Positions 35,677-45,394 of a DNA stretch of 64,000 nt are shown here, piece by piece (the first letter of the stretch is position 1; every line of letters starts with the position of its first letter). The notes below the pieces were generated by a model. The model was not told the origin of the DNA, ran no database searches, and was given only the letters and a program-made list of their open reading frames with translations. Origin of the DNA: Pandoraea oxalativorans (lineage in GTDB: Bacteria; Pseudomonadota; Gammaproteobacteria; Burkholderiales; Burkholderiaceae); the NCBI RefSeq assembly GCF_000972785.3, contig NZ_CP011253.3, forward strand, positions 2,976,001 through 3,040,000. The letters are read 5' to 3'. A program made the position numbers and the translations under genes.

Positions 35677-35892
35677 TCAGGACTTTGTCTTGGTCTGCGC
35701 CTCGGCCTCGCTGTCGCGCGGCCAGGGTGTGAGCATCACGACGACGAACAAGATGCCGAACAGCACCGTGATCACGCCGCCGTGCATCACGTGTGTCTTG
35801 TCGTAGAGCAGTCCGTGAATGGTAGCGAATGCCCCGCCAAGCGTCATGAACGCCGCAATTGAGGCGATGACGACGCGAAATTCCGAGCCCAT
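35677..35892 (-). CDS. Small two-helix membrane protein, paralogue B
   Basis: 71 residues, two hydrophobic helices (VVIASIAAFMTLGGAFATIH, about 7-26, and ITVLFGILFVVVMLTPW, about 41-57) and a charged tail (DSEAEAQTKTKS). A strong AAGGAG stands five bases before the ATG. It is clearly related to the 63-residue protein downstream: the first ~30 residues are nearly the same while the second helix differs. This indicates an old tandem duplication. Function unknown. Upstream lies a short dyad TTGAT-N4-ATCAA (36045-36058). Confidence 0.75.
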   Translation of the reverse strand: MGSEFRVVIASIAAFMTLGGAFATIHGLLYDKTHVMHGGVITVLFGILFVVVMLTPWPRDSEAEAQTKTKS

Positions 35893-36044
35893 AGCGACTC
35901 CTTATTGTTATCGGCAATGGTGCCGCGCACGAACCTTCTTGGGTTCGCCACATCAGTTCGCTGAGTAACTTCTTTCGCGGCAACACCAGTGTACGCCGAA
36001 CACTATGGCGCGCCAATTGAGTCGTATGCCTAACCATCGGGGGT

Positions 36045-36058
36045 TTGATACGCATCAA
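36045..36058. promoter_or_regulatory. Short inverted repeat upstream of the small membrane protein gene
   Basis: TTGAT-ACGC-ATCAA, 5-bp arms, about 150 bp upstream of the leftward 71-residue gene and beyond the end of the DUF1488-type gene. It is a weak candidate operator; chance occurrence is quite possible. Confidence 0.2.
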
Positions 36059-36164
36059 TATCCCGACCCTTGGCAGCCAAGCGAAACCCCGCCGGTCGCT
36101 ACCTTTACCTCATTGGAAGAAAACTGGCTCGCCGGACGTCGCTCAACTGTCGCTCGATTCTCGC

Positions 36165-36458
36165 TTAGCGGCGTGCGCTCTGACTCTGCGCCCAGCGGAA
36201 ATGCCCGCTGCGCAGCAGGACGGGACCGGGAAGTCCCATCGCGAGATATTCGCGCGTGAGGGCGTGGATGCGGCTGCGACCGTGTTCGAACGCGTGAAGC
36301 AGGTCGTCAGCGCGTGCCGAGTGGGCGTGGAAGTGGGATTCCAGCGCTTCGGCGGAGACGGCACAGTCGATCGGCCGACCATTGACGACGACCGCAAACT
36401 CGATCGTCAGCTCTTCGTAGTTGAACATGGGACGGTGATCCGGAAACTCGATCTGCAT
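36165..36458 (-). CDS. DUF1488 family protein
   Basis: 97 residues beginning MQIEFPDHRPMFNYEE. The pattern (opening strand, YxELTIEFAVVVNGRPIDCAVSAEAL, then a helical region with HARADDLLHAF, and a C-terminal EYL...PVLLRSGHF) matches the small DUF1488 proteins of Burkholderiales, which have no assigned function. The frame is open for 19 more codons upstream, but the ATG at 36458 starts the conserved part. A G-rich stretch lies before it. A 16-bp AT-rich palindrome about 155 bp upstream may regulate it. Confidence 0.75.
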   Translation of the reverse strand: MQIEFPDHRPMFNYEELTIEFAVVVNGRPIDCAVSAEALESHFHAHSARADDLLHAFEHGRSRIHALTREYLAMGLPGPVLLRSGHFRWAQSQSARR

Positions 36459-36609
36459 GGCGGCACCCCCGGTTGACGAAAGGACGCAATCGACGTGTCG
36501 GCCGACACGTTCCATCCAGCATAGTGCATCGATGGATGATCGGAAAATTGCGTCGCTTATCGGTTCGTCACGATCGATTGGGGAAGGTTCCGGATCACTC
36601 CGATCTCGA

Positions 36610-36625
36610 TATTTAACGTTAAATA
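36610..36625. promoter_or_regulatory. AT-rich 16-bp palindrome upstream of the DUF1488 gene
   Basis: TATTTAACGTTAAATA is a perfect 16-bp palindrome within a ~60-bp AT-rich stretch (36605-36665), in otherwise very GC-rich DNA. It sits between the 3' end of the FMN reductase gene and the start of the DUF1488 gene, both leftward. It could be an operator for the latter. Confidence 0.4.
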
Positions 36626-36658
36626 ATCATTGCAAGTCCATGATGAATAACAACTAAA

Positions 36659-37225
36659 TCATTTTGAAACATTGCCCTGGCCGACAAACTCGACGAAGCC
36701 CGCGACAAAATCCTTCAGTTGCGCACGCACAGCGTCATCGACAAGATTGCCATCCGCGTCGACGGCCTTGTTCGCATGCGAGACCATCAACCGCCCCTGC
36801 CACCAGGGCTTAGTTTGCAAGGTGCGCAGCACTGGCAACCAGGCGTTCTGGCCAAGGATCGTGCCGAAACCGCCGGGAGACGCGCCCATGATTGCGACCG
36901 GCTTGCCGCGAAAAACCCGCGCGCTATCGGCGGGCGGACGCGATAGCCAATCCAGTGCATTTTTGAACACGCCCGGCATACCGTTGTTGTACTCGGGGGT
37001 CGCGAGCAGCAGGCCGTCGGCCTGGGCAATGGCGTCCTTCAGGGCCGTGACCGCCGCGGGGATTCCCTCGCTCGCTTCGAGATCGCCGTCATACAGCGGA
37101 ATGCCGTGAAGGGTTCTAACGTCCAGGGTGACGCCCGCCGGTGCCACCGCCTTAGCGGCTGTCAGCAGTGCCGTGTTGTAAGAGCCCTTGCGCAGGCTGC
37201 CGGACAAACCAATGATCGTCGTCAT
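36659..37225 (-). CDS. NADPH-dependent FMN reductase (flavodoxin-like fold)
   Basis: 188 residues. FMN-phosphate loop GLSGSLRKGSYNTALL (residues 6-21) and the flavin-contact motif TPEYNNGMPGVFKNALDW (about 80-97) are both textbook for the NADPH-dependent FMN reductase/azoreductase family, including ChrR/YieF-like quinone or chromate reductases. Likely a soluble cytoplasmic quinone/flavin reductase used in redox stress. ATG at 37225 has AAAGGAG eight bases upstream. Its stop lies in an unusually AT-rich stretch. Same strand as astB but separated by 64 bp; functional linkage is not evident. Confidence 0.9.
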   Translation of the reverse strand: MTTIIGLSGSLRKGSYNTALLTAAKAVAPAGVTLDVRTLHGIPLYDGDLEASEGIPAAVTALKDAIAQADGLLLATPEYNNGMPGVFKNALDWLSRPPADSARVFRGKPVAIMGASPGGFGTILGQNAWLPVLRTLQTKPWWQGRLMVSHANKAVDADGNLVDDAVRAQLKDFVAGFVEFVGQGNVSK

Positions 37226-37289
37226 CGAATCGACTCCTTTGTCGTTGCAAAACGCAATGTATTGACGGCGGCGCGACACTTGGTATGGC

Positions 37290-38651
37290 TCACGCCACGC
37301 GTTGAAAGGGGTACAGGCTACCGAGGCCGAGCAGTTGGGTGAGTTCGTCGAGCGCGGTGCGGCACTCGTCCAGCAACGCCGGATCGGCCAGATCGGCCAC
37401 CGCCAACCGGTCACGGTAGTGACGCTTCACCCAATCGCTCAACGTGGCGTAGCGAGCGTCGTCGATCCAAAGCCCCGCGTGCACCGCCTGACGCTGTTCG
37501 TCGGTAAGCACCACACGCAGCCGCAGACACGCCGGTCCGCCGCCGTTACGCATGCTTTCGCGCAAATCGAAGACGTGCAGCTCGCGAATAGGCCCACCGC
37601 TGGCGACCAGCGACTCCAGATAACGCCATACTGCCGGGCGTTCCCGGCATTCCTGTGGCACGACTAGCCGCATGCCGCCCCCCGCCTGTCGCGAGCGCGC
37701 CAGCAACTGGCTATTGAAAAGGTAGCTGCCCACGGTGTCTTCCATCGACACGTCGGCTGCCGAGACCTCGACGACTTCGAGCGACGTGCCCTGTGCGGCC
37801 AGGCGTTCGCGCAACGTGGCCAGCACGGCCGCCTGATCGAGGAATGCTTGCGCGTGGCAGAACAGCACGTTGCCGTTGCCCACCGCAATCACGTCGTTAT
37901 GGAAGACGCCCGCGTCGATGGCCTCGGGATGTTGCTGAGCGAAGACGACGTCCGCCTCGTTCAATCCATGCAGGCGGGCGATGGCCTGACTCGCCTGCAG
38001 CGTCTGACGGGCGGGAAAGCGCCGTGGCGCTGCGGCGGTGGCGAGGTCGTCTCGACCATAGACGAAGAACTCGACGCCGCGCTCGCCGTACGCGCCGCAT
38101 AGCCGCGTGTGGTTGGCGGCCCCCTCGTCGCCCAGCGACGGCCAGCCGGGCAACGCGTCGTGATGCGCAAAGTGGCTCTCGTCGGCAAACGCAGCACGCA
38201 GTACGCGGGACGTGGTGTCGTGCTCGATAGCGCGATGCAGCTTGCTGCAAAGATTCGCGGCGGTGAAGTGCACGCGACCGTCCGACGTGTCGGCCGACGG
38301 ACTGACGGTGGCGGCATTGGCCGTCCACATGCTCGCCGCTGAGCAGGCGGCCCCAAGCAATCCCGGCGCACTGCGGGCAGCCGCGCGGATGACGGCGCCG
38401 TCGTCCCCTGAAAACCCGAGCGTGCGCAACAACGCGACCGACGGACGCTCCTGCGGCGGCAACACCCCCTGCGCATAGCCCATGTCGGCCAGCGCTTTCA
38501 TCTTGGCAAGCCCCTGCAACGCGGCTGCGCGGGGGTTCGATACGCGATTGGCGTTGTTGGCTGACGCCACATTGCCAAACGACAAACCCGCGTAGTTATG
38601 CGTGGGGCCGACCAATCCGTCGAAGTTGGCTTCGAGGGCAAAGCGCGTCAT
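37290..38651 (-). CDS. astB: N-succinylarginine dihydrolase AstB
   Basis: 453 residues, the size of AstB (447 in E. coli), which converts succinylarginine to succinylornithine plus ammonia and CO2, the second step of the AST arginine pathway. N-terminus [19 protein letters not shown] is characteristic. The catalytic Cys of this guanidine-modifying family appears in [14 protein letters not shown], and the His region in [16 protein letters not shown]. Cytoplasmic. It follows astD on the same strand after 83 bp, with AGGA before the ATG. astE is divergent from astD, while astA is ~24 kb away at the right end of the window. Confidence 0.95.
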   Translation of the reverse strand: MTRFALEANFDGLVGPTHNYAGLSFGNVASANNANRVSNPRAAALQGLAKMKALADMGYAQGVLPPQERPSVALLRTLGFSGDDGAVIRAAARSAPGLLGAACSAASMWTANAATVSPSADTSDGRVHFTAANLCSKLHRAIEHDTTSRVLRAAFADESHFAHHDALPGWPSLGDEGAANHTRLCGAYGERGVEFFVYGRDDLATAAAPRRFPARQTLQASQAIARLHGLNEADVVFAQQHPEAIDAGVFHNDVIAVGNGNVLFCHAQAFLDQAAVLATLRERLAAQGTSLEVVEVSAADVSMEDTVGSYLFNSQLLARSRQAGGGMRLVVPQECRERPAVWRYLESLVASGGPIRELHVFDLRESMRNGGGPACLRLRVVLTDEQRQAVHAGLWIDDARYATLSDWVKRHYRDRLAVADLADPALLDECRTALDELTQLLGLGSLYPFQRVA

Positions 38652-38734
38652 GTGAAATCCTGAGAGAAAAACCCAATCCCTGAGACGAAAAACCTACGGC
38701 AGTGCGTACCGCAATCTGCGGCATTGTGCCTGAA

Positions 38735-40366
<1,632 letters not shown>

Positions 40367-40413
40367 TCATGGACACGCATAGAATACGAGTCAGCTTTAG
40401 GAGAATGCTCATC

Positions 40414-41499
40414 ATGACCGACGCCAAACGTTCGGCCCTTCGTCATTGGCTCAGTGACGTACGCGAATCGCGAGATCACCCTCACGACGCGGGCATCGAT
40501 CCTTGCGGTGTGCGCTGGCAGCGGCACGCAGAGGGCGTGCTGGAATTGACGCCTGCTGCCTCCGACACGTCCGATGTATCGGATTCGTCGGGATCGGCCG
40601 ACGCCGAACTCCCGTCTGCGGCAGGCCGTCCGAGTCATCGTTATGACGCCATCCTCTCCTGCGGCATTCACGGAGACGAGACAGCCCCCATCGAAATCGT
40701 CGACGGCATCTTGCGCGACATCTCCGACGGCAAACTGACGCTGCGCGAGCGTGTGCTCGTGGTGCTTGGCAACCCGGATGCCGTGCGCGCAGGCAAGCGC
40801 TATCTCGAATACGACCTCAATCGCCTGTTTCAGGGCGCGCACGCCAAGCGCGCCGAGTCGCCAGCCGTTCAGCGCGCACGCGAGCTGGAAGTCATCGTGG
40901 CGCAGTTCTTCGCAGGGGGGGACGGCGTGCGCCGCCGGCGACGTCACATCGACATGCACACTGCGATTCGCGCTTCGATTTTTCCCCGCTTCGCCGTCGT
41001 CCCGGGCACCCCGGAACACCCCCCTCAGGCCGCCTGGTTCCACGCCCTCGCCGCCGCCGACATCGAAGCGACGATGCGCACCGAACAGCCGTCCGTCACG
41101 TTCTCCTACTACACCTGTGCGCGGTTCGGGGCCGAGAGTTGCACACTGGAGCTGGGCAAGGTCGCGCCCTTCGGCGAGAACCGGCTGGCGGACTTCGCGG
41201 GCATCGACGCCGCGTTGCGCCGATGGTTGTCCGGCGGCGACATGGCCGCGCGCGAAGATGGGCAGGTGTTGCAGCCGAAGCGCTTTCGCGTGGCGGCTGA
41301 AATCGTGCGCCGCACGGATGCGTTCGTCCTCGACGTGCCCGCCGACACGCCGAACTTCACGGCATATCCCGCAGGCACCGTACTGGCGCGCGACGGTGAG
41401 AATACCTATACCGTTTCGCATCCGGAAGAACGCATCGTGTTTCCCAATGCGAATGTGGCTAACGGTCTACGTGCAGGCGTCATGGTCGTGCCCGAGTGA
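40414..41499 (+). CDS. astE: Succinylglutamate desuccinylase AstE
   Basis: 361 residues of the zinc-dependent AstE/aspartoacylase family; it hydrolyses N-succinylglutamate to succinate and glutamate, the last AST step. Zinc ligands lie in CGIHGDETAP (His-x2-Glu) and HIDMHTAIR. The substrate Arg/Asn motif DLNRLF is present, and the Glu-rich YYTCARFGAESCTLELGK segment contains the catalytic Glu. Start chosen at the second ATG (40414), 10 bases after AGGAG; an ATG at 40405 is nearly on top of that site. An insertion of Ser/Asp-rich sequence occurs around residues 45-75. Divergent from astD. Confidence 0.93.
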   Translation: MTDAKRSALRHWLSDVRESRDHPHDAGIDPCGVRWQRHAEGVLELTPAASDTSDVSDSSGSADAELPSAAGRPSHRYDAILSCGIHGDETAPIEIVDGILRDISDGKLTLRERVLVVLGNPDAVRAGKRYLEYDLNRLFQGAHAKRAESPAVQRARELEVIVAQFFAGGDGVRRRRRHIDMHTAIRASIFPRFAVVPGTPEHPPQAAWFHALAAADIEATMRTEQPSVTFSYYTCARFGAESCTLELGKVAPFGENRLADFAGIDAALRRWLSGGDMAAREDGQVLQPKRFRVAAEIVRRTDAFVLDVPADTPNFTAYPAGTVLARDGENTYTVSHPEERIVFPNANVANGLRAGVMVVPE

Positions 41500-41760
41500 G
41501 TGAAGGAAGGCGTGAGGCAGGTGCGGGACACCCCCGGCGGTCGGCGACCTTTTACGTGGTTGTCGGTGATGTGTCACTGCCAATGCGCGACGGCGCCTAC
41601 GCAGGATTGCGAATGAACGTTTCTAAACGCCTGTCCGGGCGTCGTCGTCGCGCGGGGATACGGGTAGCATCGCCCACTTCATTTCTCCTGCGAAACGGCC
41701 GCGGGCAGCGCGGGTAAGGGGCGTAGGGAAAACGCGCGTGTCCGGCCGTCCACCGACGAC

Positions 41761-43695
41761 ATGCCTCACGAACTCTCGCTAGCTCCCTCCTACTTTTCAC
41801 GCGTCAACGCATTGAACGTCGACCCCGTGGCGGCCACCCCCTCGACCGAACCGGCGCGCCACCTCGTCGACGATTTCACCCGCGCGCAGCAGGCAGCCCT
41901 GATGCTGACGCAGGGTCATCGCGCCCCTCGGGTCACCGCTGTCGCACAGGCGATTCCGCGCGAACAGGGCGACGAGCTCTCGCTAGTGCTGCGGCGCGCC
42001 GCCAACCTGGCGTCGTCGCGGAGCGCACAACGGGGACGCGCCCTCGCGTCAGGCCTAACCATTGCGCGTGACGCCCCCGCCGCCGCCGATCAGATCTACA
42101 CGATGCTGCGTGACGAGGTCGCCGTGCCCGCACTGCGCCGCTTCGAACGCATGCACTGCAACGACGCATCGCGCAGTGGTGGCCGCCCCACCGCCACAAC
42201 GGCCACGCCGCCGTGGTTCGACGAACTACTCCCCCATCTGCGCACGGAATCGCAACTGCTGGCGCAACGCGGCCTGTGCGTCGACAAGGTCCGGCATCGG
42301 CTCGATGCGCTTGTGCGTCACGAGCATCCCGGCGTCTCGTGGCGCGCGATGCAAATCGGCCTGGAGCGCGACGCGTTTCCCTTCGCCCTTGGCTCTACCG
42401 TGCTCGCCATCCTCGCCGATACCGTCGATCCGCAGCGGCGTCTCGCCCTCATGTGGCCGCCCATCGAAGCGATGGGGGTTGTACTGATCAACCTGATCGG
42501 CATGGCACGCTTTACCGCCGGGCGTCCGGAACTGGCGAGCCGGATAGCGCGTATCACGCCAACGCAGTCGCTGGAAGCCGTTAGCGCCATGTTGCGACAT
42601 CCGGTACGAGACTTCGCAGCACACGTGATCGGATTCGTGTTTTGCTACGGTGTTGTGCGCAATCTTGCGCGAATCGCTGCCGAAGCCGGGCTGTCGAGTG
42701 CGGTGCCGGGCATCATGGCGTATCGGTTTGGTAACACGATCCACGCCGCGCTCGAGATCCTGTTATGTCCGATTCCCGGCGCATTCCTTGGGCCGATCGT
42801 CGACCGCATCGCGCTGGATCCGGACCATGCCCGGCTCGAACCGCTGTTGCAGGATCGCTTTGCGGATCTGATCTGCAAGATGAGCGACGACGTCCCGCCG
42901 CAGACCGGCGAGTCGTTCTGGCCCGCGTTTCAGGCCGCCTTGGGGGGGTTGCTGCGCTCCGGCGCGCCGAAGGCCATCTGGCTCACGCTGACCCTCGGCT
43001 TCTATTTCCTGTCGACGTTCCACGGCGCCACCTCCGTGACCGGGGAGTTCGACGACGGGTCCAATGCACCCGGTCCCGACGAACCCGTCTGGGAAAGCGC
43101 GTTGGCGCTACGCGCTAACACGACCGCTGCCCCGGAGACCGGCAGCGCTGCGGGCGGGGGCGTCGACTGGCACACACAGGCAGTGCTCAGCGTGCTGTAC
43201 GGCCTGATTGCGTCCTTTGTGTCGATGCAGGGCATGGCGTCGCGGCATGAGGCGATTGCCACGGCCTACACGCGTCGGCGGGGGCGGCCAAAGATCAGCA
43301 CCGTCACACTGGTCTCGCAGGACGATTCGGGACATTCGTCCGGCAGTTCGCATTCGGATCTGCCTGACAGTCCAGTCAGCCCGGCCAGTCCGGCCAGCCG
43401 CCGTACGAACGCCTTTTCCATCGCCAACGGCCCGCACGCCGATACCGGTGACACGTCCGGCGACGACGCCGTCTTCGTGCCGATGAACGACGCCATCAGC
43501 ACGTCGTCGGACGGCGACGTCGGTCGTCCCGTGTCCGCCGGTCCGGATGCCCCGCATCCCGGGCATCAGAGCTTTCAGGGACGCAAGCGGGGGACGTCGA
43601 TCCCGCCCGCCGGTGTGTCTCCGCCAGCGAGACACCGGACTGCCACGGCCTCGATTGAGGACGGCGAACGCGAAGACATCCACACGCCTTTGTGA
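41761..43695 (+). CDS. Unrecognised 644-residue protein with internal hydrophobic segments and disordered tail
   Basis: No family recognised. Residues 1-200 are helical, Ala/Arg rich, with no signal peptide. Residues ~200-500 contain six hydrophobic stretches (around 206-220, 230-249, 288-300, 328-347, 404-420, 473-492), some long enough to span a membrane (MGVVLINLIGMA, LTLTLGFYFLSTF, AVLSVLYGLIASFVSM). From ~510 to the end is Ser/Pro/Asp/Gly-rich low complexity and almost certainly disordered. There is no Shine-Dalgarno before the ATG, so the start may lie elsewhere. It is flanked by astE (261 bp away) and an AI-2E-type permease (129 bp). It could be an integral membrane protein or a secreted effector; neither can be shown. 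Base composition resembles its neighbours. Confidence 0.65.
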   Translation: MPHELSLAPSYFSRVNALNVDPVAATPSTEPARHLVDDFTRAQQAALMLTQGHRAPRVTAVAQAIPREQGDELSLVLRRAANLASSRSAQRGRALASGLTIARDAPAAADQIYTMLRDEVAVPALRRFERMHCNDASRSGGRPTATTATPPWFDELLPHLRTESQLLAQRGLCVDKVRHRLDALVRHEHPGVSWRAMQIGLERDAFPFALGSTVLAILADTVDPQRRLALMWPPIEAMGVVLINLIGMARFTAGRPELASRIARITPTQSLEAVSAMLRHPVRDFAAHVIGFVFCYGVVRNLARIAAEAGLSSAVPGIMAYRFGNTIHAALEILLCPIPGAFLGPIVDRIALDPDHARLEPLLQDRFADLICKMSDDVPPQTGESFWPAFQAALGGLLRSGAPKAIWLTLTLGFYFLSTFHGATSVTGEFDDGSNAPGPDEPVWESALALRANTTAAPETGSAAGGGVDWHTQAVLSVLYGLIASFVSMQGMASRHEAIATAYTRRRGRPKISTVTLVSQDDSGHSSGSSHSDLPDSPVSPASPASRRTNAFSIANGPHADTGDTSGDDAVFVPMNDAISTSSDGDVGRPVSAGPDAPHPGHQSFQGRKRGTSIPPAGVSPPARHRTATASIEDGEREDIHTPL

Positions 43696-43824
43696 CGAAG
43701 TGTTGCGCGCACTTGCCGTGACTGCCCCGGCGTGGCATCTTGCTCTCCAAGCGCGTTCTTTGCGCATGACACTTCTGACGGACGCACCGCAAGACGCGTC
43801 ATCCCCCTGCCTGCCGGAGCGCCT

Positions 43825-45009
43825 ATGCTTAATTCCACGCCGAGCGAACTCGCTCGTAATCTGCTGATCGTGCTGGTCCTCGGACTGCTGATCGTCGGCA
43901 CTTTATGGGTGTTGCTGCCGTTCCTGCCCGCCTTCATCTGGGCCGTGACGATCGTCGCCTCGACCTGGCCGCTGCTCATCGGTCTCCAGCATCGCCTGTG
44001 GGGCAAACGGTGGCTTGCCACGACCATCATGATCGTCGGCATGCTGATCATCGTGGTGGCGCCGCTCTCGGCAGCGATCGGCACGCTGATCGGGCACGCT
44101 TCGGACATCAGCGATCAGGTGCATTCCTTCGGCCAGAAAGGACTCCCCATGCCCCCCGACTGGCTCGCGCGCATTCCCGTAGTCGGGCAGCGCGCCAGCG
44201 AAGAATGGCAGTCGCTTGCGGCCGCGGGTCCCGGTGGACTTGTCTCCAAGGTTCAGCCGTACGCCGTCAAAGCGGCATCATGGGGATTTTCGAAGCTGGG
44301 GTCCATCGGCTTGCTGGTGGTTCACCTCGGCCTCACGCTGATCATTTCCGGCATTCTCTTCATGCAGGGCGAACGGGCCGCACGGGCCCTGATCCGCATT
44401 GCGCGACGCCTCGGTGGCGATCGTGGCGAGGAGTCGGTGCGGCTTGCAGGTATGTCGATTCGCGCGGTTGCGCTTGGGATCGTCGTGACGGCCGTCACGC
44501 AGTCGTTGCTCGGCGGACTCGGCCTGTGGCTTACCGGCGTGCCGTTGCCGGGTTTCCTGACGGCGCTGATGCTGGTGCTGTGTATCGCGCAGATCGGGCC
44601 GTTCCCGGTACTGCTCTCGAGCGTGGCGTGGCTCTACTGGCAAGACAGCCCGACGCTCGCCACGTTGCTGCTGGTGCTGTCGGTTTTCATCGGCATGCTC
44701 GATAACGTCATGCGACCGATGCTCATTCGCCGGGGCGCCGATCTGCCGATGACGCTGATTCTCGCGGGGGTACTCGGGGGGATGTTGACGTTCGGCATCG
44801 TCGGACTGTTTGTCGGTCCGGTGATTCTCGCCGTGACATACACGCTGCTGATGGCGTGGATCAACGAGGGACTGAACCGTCCGGCGACGGCACCGAGCGG
44901 TGCACCGCTGGCGTCGCCTGCGGATGGGGAATCCTTGCCGGAAGGCACGCCGGATGCGGCACCGAAGGTGCTCTCGACAGCCGCACCTGACGTCAAGAAA
45001 CCGCGCTGA
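43825..45009 (+). CDS. AI-2E family transporter (YdiK/PerM-like)
   Basis: 394 residues with about seven or eight transmembrane helices. N-terminal pair LLIVLVLGLLIVGTLWVLLP and AFIWAVTIVASTWPLL, a soluble segment with LVSKVQPYAVKAAS, and the C-terminal family motif GMLDNVMRPMLIRRGADLPMTLILAGVLGG, which is diagnostic of the AI-2E/PF01594 family. The family includes TqsA and sodium/proton antiporters, so the solute cannot be stated. The tail is Ala/Pro rich. ATG at 43825 has GGAG five bases upstream. Followed by a hairpin terminator. Confidence 0.9.
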   Translation: MLNSTPSELARNLLIVLVLGLLIVGTLWVLLPFLPAFIWAVTIVASTWPLLIGLQHRLWGKRWLATTIMIVGMLIIVVAPLSAAIGTLIGHASDISDQVHSFGQKGLPMPPDWLARIPVVGQRASEEWQSLAAAGPGGLVSKVQPYAVKAASWGFSKLGSIGLLVVHLGLTLIISGILFMQGERAARALIRIARRLGGDRGEESVRLAGMSIRAVALGIVVTAVTQSLLGGLGLWLTGVPLPGFLTALMLVLCIAQIGPFPVLLSSVAWLYWQDSPTLATLLLVLSVFIGMLDNVMRPMLIRRGADLPMTLILAGVLGGMLTFGIVGLFVGPVILAVTYTLLMAWINEGLNRPATAPSGAPLASPADGESLPEGTPDAAPKVLSTAAPDVKKPR

Positions 45010-45032
45010 CCCCACGGTCGGCGGCGTGAACG

Positions 45033-45068
45033 CGGGGCGCGTACGTCACGCGCCCCGTACCCATTTTT
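45033..45068 (+). terminator. Rho-independent terminator of the AI-2E transporter gene
   Basis: Stem CGGGGCGCGT (45033-45042) pairs perfectly with ACGCGCCCCG (45048-45057) around a 5-nt loop. A T5 run follows six bases after the stem, about 24 bp after the stop codon. Confidence 0.7.
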
Positions 45069-45146
45069 CGGATTCTTTCACCTGTCGCGTATCACCGCGA
45101 CGTGGCTAAATGGCTCCCACACCCACACACCTTCGGGAGCCACGTC

Positions 45147-45347
45147 ATGCCATCGACCAAGACCACCGTCCAGACCACCCCACGTCCTCGGCGCTCGCTA
45201 CGCGTGCCGCGTCGCGCCCGCCTGGGCGATCCGCCGCTGTTGCGACGCGTCGCCAATGAACTGGCCTACACGCCGACACGTTGCCGTGTCACCGCGAGCC
45301 TGCTCGTGGGACGCGTCAATCCGTGGTGGCAACGCTTGCCCGCGTAG
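45147..45347 (+). CDS. Small basic protein of unknown function
   Basis: 66 residues, very rich in Arg/Thr/Pro in the first half (RPRRSLRVPRRARLG) and ending NPWWQRLPA. GGAG lies seven bases before the ATG, which is the main support. No family recognised. It sits between the terminator of the AI-2E gene and the convergent fahA gene, and a GC-rich hairpin follows. It could equally be spurious; basic Arg-rich frames arise easily in such GC-rich DNA. Confidence 0.4.
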   Translation: MPSTKTTVQTTPRPRRSLRVPRRARLGDPPLLRRVANELAYTPTRCRVTASLLVGRVNPWWQRLPA

Positions 45348-45366
45348 GGAGATCAGGTCGGAGGCA

Positions 45367-45388
45367 GGGTCGGGGGCAGGCCCGACCC
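45367..45388 (-). terminator. GC-rich hairpin after fahA
   Basis: GGGTCGGG (45367-45374) pairs with CCCGACCC (45381-45388), loop of 6, seven bases past the leftward fahA stop. No T-tract follows, so terminator function is tentative. Confidence 0.4.
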
Positions 45389-45394
45389 GAGCGT

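Noticed and set aside
36045..36058. TTGAT-N4-ATCAA as a strong operator
   Set aside because: Only 5-bp arms and no second copy. Kept as a low-confidence feature and not as a finding.
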